Shown in pieces: positions 63,670 through 64,000 of a stretch of 64,000 nucleotides of DNA. The position numbers were made by a program, and so were the translations under genes. The notes beneath the pieces were generated by a model. The model saw nothing but the letters and a program-made list of their open reading frames with translations, had not been told where the DNA came from and searched no databases. Position 1 is the stretch's first letter. Each line of letters opens with the position of its first letter. The stretch is from Pseudomonas sp. LD120 (GTDB lineage: Bacteria; Pseudomonadota; Gammaproteobacteria; Pseudomonadales; Pseudomonadaceae): NCBI RefSeq assembly GCF_009861525.1, contig NZ_WVHL01000005.1, positions 682,001 to 746,000 of the forward strand, written 5' to 3'.

Positions 63670-64000
63670 TCAGCCGATGGTCATCAGGCTGGCGTTGCCG
63701 CCGGCCGCTGCGGTGTTGACGCTCAAGGCGCGCTCGATCACCAGGCGTTCCAGGGCAATTGCGGTTTCGCCCTGGGACAGGCCCTGGACGCCGACGATGG
63801 CACCGGCACGCTGAGCGACCTGCTGGCAGACGCCGCGCAGTTGGTCAGAGTCGCCGTGATGCAGGACCGCGTCGAATACCACTTCGTCCTTGGTCCAATC
63901 GGCCACGCGCTGGATGCGTGCTTGCACGTCCTTCGGCAGGCGGGCGAACAACGCCTTGCTGAGGTCGCTTTCCGGCCACACCGCCGAACCGCCGACGGCC
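63670..64000 (-). CDS. putA: Bifunctional proline dehydrogenase / glutamate-semialdehyde dehydrogenase, C-terminal end (partial)
   Basis: The last 110 codons are present; the gene continues beyond 64000. The product ends LSVNTAAAGGNASLMTIG, with AVGGSAVWPESDLSK upstream, typical of the C-terminus of PutA, which oxidises proline to glutamate at the inner membrane face and in Pseudomonas may also repress its own gene. No internal start is implied by the GTG at 63981. Confidence 0.93.
   Translation of the reverse strand, partial: AVGGSAVWPESDLSKALFARLPKDVQARIQRVADWTKDEVVFDAVLHHGDSDQLRGVCQQVAQRAGAIVGVQGLSQGETAIALERLVIERALSVNTAAAGGNASLMTIG

Overview
The window is a GC-rich Pseudomonas chromosome segment, most likely from the P. 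fluorescens / protegens / chlororaphis group. The core gene order ponA, pilMNOPQ, aroK, aroB, an SPOR-domain ATPase, gltB, gltD, hemE is the one known from Pseudomonas. So are the MFS/LysR pair, an orphan ParA, SelO, MscK, the CvrA-type antiporter and a 600-aa acyl-CoA dehydrogenase further on. REP-type palindromes typical of fluorescent pseudomonads are scattered through it. Species assignment is inference; no rRNA or tRNA gene was seen.

Layout. 1-632: start of penicillin-binding protein 1A (minus). 849-8380: type IV pilus assembly operon pilMNOPQ (with a short PilQ), then aroK, aroB and a DamX-like protein. 8729-15957: glutamate synthase gltB and gltD, with gltD flanked by hairpin repeats, then hemE. 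16099-18378: divergent MFS exporter and LysR regulator. 18609-27311 (plus): an orphan type VI secretion cargo module, in the order VgrG with a C-terminal extension, small exported protein (candidate immunity), Tle3-type lipase, two tandem Tla3-like (DUF2875) adaptors and a PAAR tip. 27427-45532 (minus): one long, tightly overlapping operon for an aryl polyene (xanthomonadin/flexirubin-like) pigment. It encodes a type II fatty-acid/PKS-like set (two active ketosynthases, a ketosynthase-like chain-length factor, ketoreductase, two dehydratase domains, two ACPs), an aryl ligase, an ammonia lyase, thioesterase, acyltransferases, a glycosyltransferase, a methyltransferase, a halogenase-like flavoprotein, and LolA-like, MMPL and lipoprotein export factors. 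45877-55039: ParA, thioredoxin 2, a lipoprotein, SelO, MscK and a K+/H+ antiporter. 55206-61552: three chemoreceptors with sigma-28-like promoters, surrounding a second, divergent ZapA plus small coiled-coil pair. 61598-64000: acyl-CoA dehydrogenase and the 3' end of putA.

The two accessory blocks (T6SS module and aryl polyene operon, about 27 kb) sit next to each other between the LysR gene and parA, which suggests a variable site in an otherwise conserved neighbourhood. The observations most worth following are these. Both Tla3 adaptor genes carry a full AAGGAGG Shine-Dalgarno and in-frame ATG just after the signal peptide, so each could make an exported and a cytoplasmic form. The 3' halves of the two Tla3 genes are almost identical in DNA while the 5' halves have diverged. 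A REP pair forms the junction and signal-peptide coding region of the lolA-like gene. The pigment flavoprotein retains halogenase-type residues.
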